Shown here: positions 60,657 to 64,000 of the stretch, piece by piece
Numbering within the stretch: position 1 is the first letter of the stretch
Layout: each line of letters starts with the position of its first letter
Source: Faecalibacterium sp. An121
GTDB lineage: Bacteria; Bacillota; Clostridia; Oscillospirales; Ruminococcaceae
Direction: 5' to 3'
Assembly (NCBI RefSeq): GCF_002160915.1
Contig: NZ_NFLM01000001.1
Span: forward strand, 124,001-188,000
Length of the DNA: 64,000 nucleotides
Program-made: the position numbers and the translations under genes
Notes under the pieces: generated by a model
Database searches by the model: none
The model's input: the letters and a program-made list of their open reading frames with translations, nothing else
What the model was told of the DNA's origin: nothing

Positions 60657-61507
60657 CAGGACTGCACCTCCTTCGAGCGGGTGAAGCGGAGCTGCACCAG
60701 CGAAATGACCACCACGATCAGGAAGAACACCACAGCCTTGGCCTGGCCGATGCCCTTCCACTGGGCGCCGCTGCGGCCGTAGAAGGTGGAGTAGATGTTC
60801 AGGGCCAGCATCTCGCTCAGATTGGCCGGCTCGCCGCCGGTCAGGGCCACGTTCTGGTCGAACAGCTTGAAGCTGTTGGTCAGGGTCAGGAAGGTGCAGA
60901 TGGTGATGCTGGGCATCACCAGGGGGATCTTGATCTTGAACAGGATCTCATGCCCCGATGCGCCGTCGATCTTGGCGGCCTCGATCAGGTCGCCCGGCAC
61001 GCTTTGGAGGCCGGCCACATAAATGATCATCATATAGCCGATCTGCTGCCAGCACATCAGGATCACCAGGCCGATGAAGCCGTACCGCTCGTCCAGAGCC
61101 AGCAGGGGCTTGCCGAGGTTGGCCAGCACGCCGTTGAGCAGGATCTGCCAGATGTAGCCCAGCAGGATGCCGCCGATCAGGTTGGGCATGAAGTAGACGG
61201 TGCGAAACAGGTTGGTGCCCCGGATGCCCCGGGTCAGGGCCAGGGCGATGGCGAAGGCGAACACGTTGATGAGGACGGTGGACACCACCGTGAAAGCCGC
61301 CGTGAACCAGAACGCATGGGTGAAGGTGCTGTCCTGGAACACCTTGATGTAGTTGTCAAAGCCCACAAAGGTGGTCTTGGACACGGTGGTGAAGCGCTGG
61401 AACGAGAGGTAGATGCCCCAGATAAAGGGCCAGATGAAGCCGATGATAAAGGCCAGCAGGGTGGGCAGGACGAACACCGGCCAGTATTTGCTGATCGCTT
61501 TCTGCAT
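60656..61507 (-). CDS. Carbohydrate ABC transporter permease (MalF type)
   Basis: A 283-residue membrane protein, about six helices, with the MalF/UgpA-type EAA loop EAAKIDGASGHEILFKIKIPLVMPSI. It lacks the long second periplasmic loop of E. coli MalF, as Gram-positive homologues do. RBS GGAGG is upstream. A terminator-like hairpin separates it from the solute-binding protein gene, which would lower its expression relative to that gene. Confidence 0.92.
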   Translation of the reverse strand: MQKAISKYWPVFVLPTLLAFIIGFIWPFIWGIYLSFQRFTTVSKTTFVGFDNYIKVFQDSTFTHAFWFTAAFTVVSTVLINVFAFAIALALTRGIRGTNLFRTVYFMPNLIGGILLGYIWQILLNGVLANLGKPLLALDERYGFIGLVILMCWQQIGYMMIIYVAGLQSVPGDLIEAAKIDGASGHEILFKIKIPLVMPSITICTFLTLTNSFKLFDQNVALTGGEPANLSEMLALNIYSTFYGRSGAQWKGIGQAKAVVFFLIVVVISLVQLRFTRSKEVQS

Positions 61508-61540
61508 GGATCGCGCCTCCTTGGATGGTTTTCACACATA

Positions 61541-61576
61541 AAAAGCAGGGGCGGGCCTGTTGCAGCCCGCCCCTGC
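61541..61576 (-). terminator. Intra-operon terminator-like hairpin between binding protein and permeases
   Basis: GCAGGGGCGGGC and GCCCGCCCCTGC (12-bp perfect stem, 8-base loop), followed on the minus strand by TTTT. It is 39 bases after the binding-protein stop and 33 before the permease start. Confidence 0.85.
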
Positions 61577-61615
61577 CGGTTTCCTATGCTGTCACAGCGG
61601 GCAGCTGCCGGAGGC

Positions 61616-62965
61616 TCAGCCGTTGGCCAGCTGATACTCGGTGGCCCAGTTGTCCACAAAGGCAGAGACTACATCGTCCCAGGTGCCGGTGCCGGCCGCA
61701 TAAGCGGTCAGGGCGCTGCCCAGCATATTCTTCCACTCCTCCGAAGGCATGGTGGAGAAGCACCAGTCAACGGGGGTCTTGCCGTCGGCCACGTACTGGT
61801 CCGAGATGGCGTTCAGGGGGTTGGTGGGAGCCTTGGCGCTCTTGAAGGGGATGACAAAGCCCATGTTGTCGGCCATGGCGCTGGTGCCCTCCTCGCTGGT
61901 GACGCACCAGTAGATGAAGTCCAGGGTAGCCTGGATGTCCTCCTCCGAGGACATATTGTTGACGCACCAGTAGTTCTCGGAACCGGTGCACAGGCCCTGG
62001 TTCTCCTCGCCCTCGACGCCGATGTAAATGGGGATCATGCCGAGGTTGTCATCGCCCAGGTCCTTGATATCGGTGTAGGCCCAGGTGCCGTTCTGATAGA
62101 ACACGGCCTGCTTGTTGACGAACTCGGACACGGCGTCGTTGCCGGTCTTGCTGGCCAGGACGGTGGGATCGCAGGTGGAATCGGTGATGTACAGATCAAA
62201 GATCTGCTTGTAGTTGTCCAGATAGGTGCCCTTGATGGCGTCGGTGGAGCTGATGCCGTCGGCCTGGTACTCGTAGTAGATGGGCAGGTTGGCCAGGTGG
62301 GTCTTGAAACGCCAGTCAGAGGAGGAATCCATGCCGGCGGAGGTAAAGGCGCCCTGGATGCCCAGCTCGTCCTTGCGGGCCTGGAGGTCATCGGCCACAG
62401 CCTTCAGGCTGTCAAAATTGGTGATGTCAGCCTCGGTGTAGCCTGCGGCGGTCAGCAGCTCTTTGTTGTAGATGATGCCGTAGGTCTCGATGACGTAAGC
62501 AATGGCGGGGATGGTGTCGCCGTCCTTCAGGACGAAGGAATCACTGGTCACTTCGCCGTACAGTTGAGAGCCGGACAGGTCGTAGCAGTAATCCTTCCAG
62601 TTGTTCAGACCCACGGGGCCGTTGACCTGGAACAGGGTAGGAGCCTCGCTCTTCTCCATCTCGCTCATCAGGGTGGTCTCGTACTGGTTGGAAGCGGCGG
62701 TCACCACGGTGACAGGGACGCCGGTCTGCTCGGTGTAGACGGCGGCCAGGTCCTGCCAGGCCTGATCCTGCTCGGGCTTGAAGTTCAGGAAATAGACCTT
62801 GCCGCTGGCGGCGGGGGCGGCAGCAGAGCTGGAGCCGGCAGCCGTACTGGCGGCGGTGGAAGCAGCGGTGCTGCTGCTGGAAGAACCACAGGCGGCCAGG
62901 ACACCGGCAGCGGACACTGCGCCGGCGGCCTTCAGGAAGTTGCGGCGAGAAATCATCTTTTTCAT
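61616..62965 (-). CDS. Carbohydrate ABC transporter solute-binding lipoprotein
   Basis: A 449-residue CUT1 binding protein. MKKMISRRNFLKAAGAVSAAG is followed by the lipobox LAAC (Cys at about 26) and a Ser/Ala linker (SSSSSTAASTAA). SRRNFLK fits the twin-arginine consensus, so export may be by Tat, although RR lipoprotein signals can also use Sec. The mature domain has the family's alpha/beta pattern. The ATG at 62965 (AGAAGGAGAA before) is chosen because the signal peptide begins there. The probable ligand is a maltodextrin, from the malQ neighbour. Confidence 0.92.
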   Translation of the reverse strand: MKKMISRRNFLKAAGAVSAAGVLAACGSSSSSTAASTAASTAAGSSSAAAPAASGKVYFLNFKPEQDQAWQDLAAVYTEQTGVPVTVVTAASNQYETTLMSEMEKSEAPTLFQVNGPVGLNNWKDYCYDLSGSQLYGEVTSDSFVLKDGDTIPAIAYVIETYGIIYNKELLTAAGYTEADITNFDSLKAVADDLQARKDELGIQGAFTSAGMDSSSDWRFKTHLANLPIYYEYQADGISSTDAIKGTYLDNYKQIFDLYITDSTCDPTVLASKTGNDAVSEFVNKQAVFYQNGTWAYTDIKDLGDDNLGMIPIYIGVEGEENQGLCTGSENYWCVNNMSSEEDIQATLDFIYWCVTSEEGTSAMADNMGFVIPFKSAKAPTNPLNAISDQYVADGKTPVDWCFSTMPSEEWKNMLGSALTAYAAGTGTWDDVVSAFVDNWATEYQLANG

Positions 62966-63037
62966 AGTTCTTCTCCTTCTTGTGCTTTGTGTCAAGTGTA
63001 TTTCAGTCCCGCCCACAGGGCGGAAGTGAGACTGGAT

Positions 63038-64000
63038 TCAGGCGGGGCCGCCCCGGGGCGGGCGGACGCTTTCGCCCTCCTGGATGGTGGGGGCCAGCAC
63101 CACCGTCTGGGCGGGGGCCCCGTGCTCGATCTGGTGGATCAGCAGCTCGACGCAGCGCAGCGCCAGCTCTCCGGTGGGCTGCACCATACTGGCCAGGGCA
63201 GGCACGCAGTAGCGCGACATGGGGATGCCGTCAAAGCCGATCACCGACACATCCTCGGGCACGCGGTAGCCGGCGCTGGCCAGCGCGCGGATGGCCCCGA
63301 TGGCAATGACGTCGCTCATGGCGAACAGGGCGGTGAACCGGGCCCGGCGGGCCAGCAGGCTGTTCATGGTGTTGTAGGCGGATTCAAAGTTGTAGCTGGA
63401 CAGCCCGTACAGCTGGGGGTCAAAGACGATGCCGTTATCCTCCATGGCCTGCTGTGCGCCCAGGCGGCGCATCTTGCTGGGGTGGCTGGAAGGCGGCCCG
63501 CCGATGACGCAGATCCTGCGGTGGCCCTGAGCGATCAGATGGGTGACGGCCTGGTAGGCTGCCGCCCGGTCATCCACGCCCACCATGGACAGGTTGGGGA
63601 AGCTCAGTTCCTCCGACACCACGGTGGCCAGTACCGACGGTATGGTGATCTGGTCGAAGCTCTGGCGGAAGTTGTCCACGTTGCCGCCCAGGAAAATGAT
63701 CCCCTTGGGCTTGATCTCCCGCAGGATCTTCTCGGCGGCCTCCATCTCGTTGGCGTCCTCGTCCAGATAGGAGATGATGCCGCTGTATCCGTACAGCCCC
63801 ACCACCTGCTGCAAATGGACCAGAAAGTCCGCAAAGAACATATTCTGGGTGCCCTTGACCACAAACACCACGCTGCGGGACTGCTGGATCTTGAGCTGGC
63901 GGGCGTTGGTGTTGGGCACGAACCCCACTTCCCGCATGATCTGCAGCACGTGTTCTTTTGTCTCGGGGCGGACGTCGGGCCGGTCGTTGATGACCCGGGA
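63038..64000 (-). CDS. LacI family transcriptional regulator (5' truncated by window)
   Basis: About 321 residues up to the window edge. The N-terminal part visible (SRVINDRPDVRPETKEHVLQIMREVGFVPN) is the end of the LacI helix-turn-helix plus hinge (NTNARQL), so only the first 15 or so residues are missing. The effector domain has the typical LAAIGAIRALASAGYRVPEDVSVIGFDGIPMS end. It is upstream of the ABC importer genes and most likely controls them in response to an imported sugar. The distance to the binding-protein gene (72 bases) contains a CCGCCC/GGGCGG hairpin (63010-63024). Confidence 0.93.
   Translation of the reverse strand, partial: SRVINDRPDVRPETKEHVLQIMREVGFVPNTNARQLKIQQSRSVVFVVKGTQNMFFADFLVHLQQVVGLYGYSGIISYLDEDANEMEAAEKILREIKPKGIIFLGGNVDNFRQSFDQITIPSVLATVVSEELSFPNLSMVGVDDRAAAYQAVTHLIAQGHRRICVIGGPPSSHPSKMRRLGAQQAMEDNGIVFDPQLYGLSSYNFESAYNTMNSLLARRARFTALFAMSDVIAIGAIRALASAGYRVPEDVSVIGFDGIPMSRYCVPALASMVQPTGELALRCVELLIHQIEHGAPAQTVVLAPTIQEGESVRPPRGGPA

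Overview
The window reads as chromosomal DNA from a GC-rich, low-oxygen gut Firmicute, most like the Oscillospiraceae/Ruminococcaceae (Faecalibacterium, Gemmiger or Subdoligranulum type). Supporting signs are RNase J, GdpP, RecD2, a DUF975 and a DUF1836 protein, a perfect CIRCE operator, a flavodiiron protein, ThyX instead of ThyA, type 2 GalT, strong GGAGG ribosome binding sites and sigma-A promoters, and no outer-membrane genes. The taxon is inferred from gene content only. I found no rRNA, tRNA, CRISPR array, insertion sequence or phage module.

Layout. 1-3.1 kb: end of mreC, mreD and a class B PBP (cell elongation). 3.2-5.4 kb: mgsA, then mnmA and rnhA on the minus strand. 5.4-9.8 kb: a candidate structured RNA with its own promoter and terminator, rnjA, and gdpP behind a GC-rich structured leader. 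9.8-20.4 kb: glf, a DUF3795 protein, rplI, dnaB, tilS, hpt, ftsH, a zinc-ribbon membrane protein, a HEPN-like membrane protein and a HAD hydrolase. 20.4-26.3 kb, minus strand: GNAT, a gene remnant, a flavodoxin-domain protein, two small membrane proteins, an rRNA methyltransferase, an XpaC-like protein and CIRCE-controlled htpG. 26.4-33.9 kb: two alpha/beta hydrolases, a hypothetical, an HD protein, a GNAT, a DUF975 protein, a transglutaminase-like protein and rmuC. 34-39.5 kb: flavodiiron protein, DUF1836 regulator, DegV, cardiolipin synthase, a 335-base array of hairpins and a lipoprotein. 39.6-53.3 kb: MATE exporter behind an attenuator-like hairpin, recD2, an mreB paralogue, an OadG-like protein, a secreted hypothetical, pcrA, thyX-tmk, a GNAT-like protein, mltG and a U32 peptidase. 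53.3-64 kb, minus strand: galK-galT-cutC, two small proteins with matching double-glycine leaders, and a LacI regulator with a solute-binding protein, two ABC permeases and malQ.

How the parts fit. Most genes are housekeeping: envelope growth, RNA maturation and decay, DNA repair, purine salvage and dTMP synthesis. The last 11 kb is a carbohydrate section: galactose goes through GalK and type 2 GalT, and alpha-glucans probably enter by the ABC importer and are handled by MalQ under the LacI regulator. The most unusual elements are the pair of double-glycine-leader proteins at 57.3-58.0 kb, the hairpin array at 38.6-38.9 kb, the candidate RNA at 5.49-5.73 kb, a leaderless DUF1836 transcript and a HEPN-type membrane protein next to ftsH.
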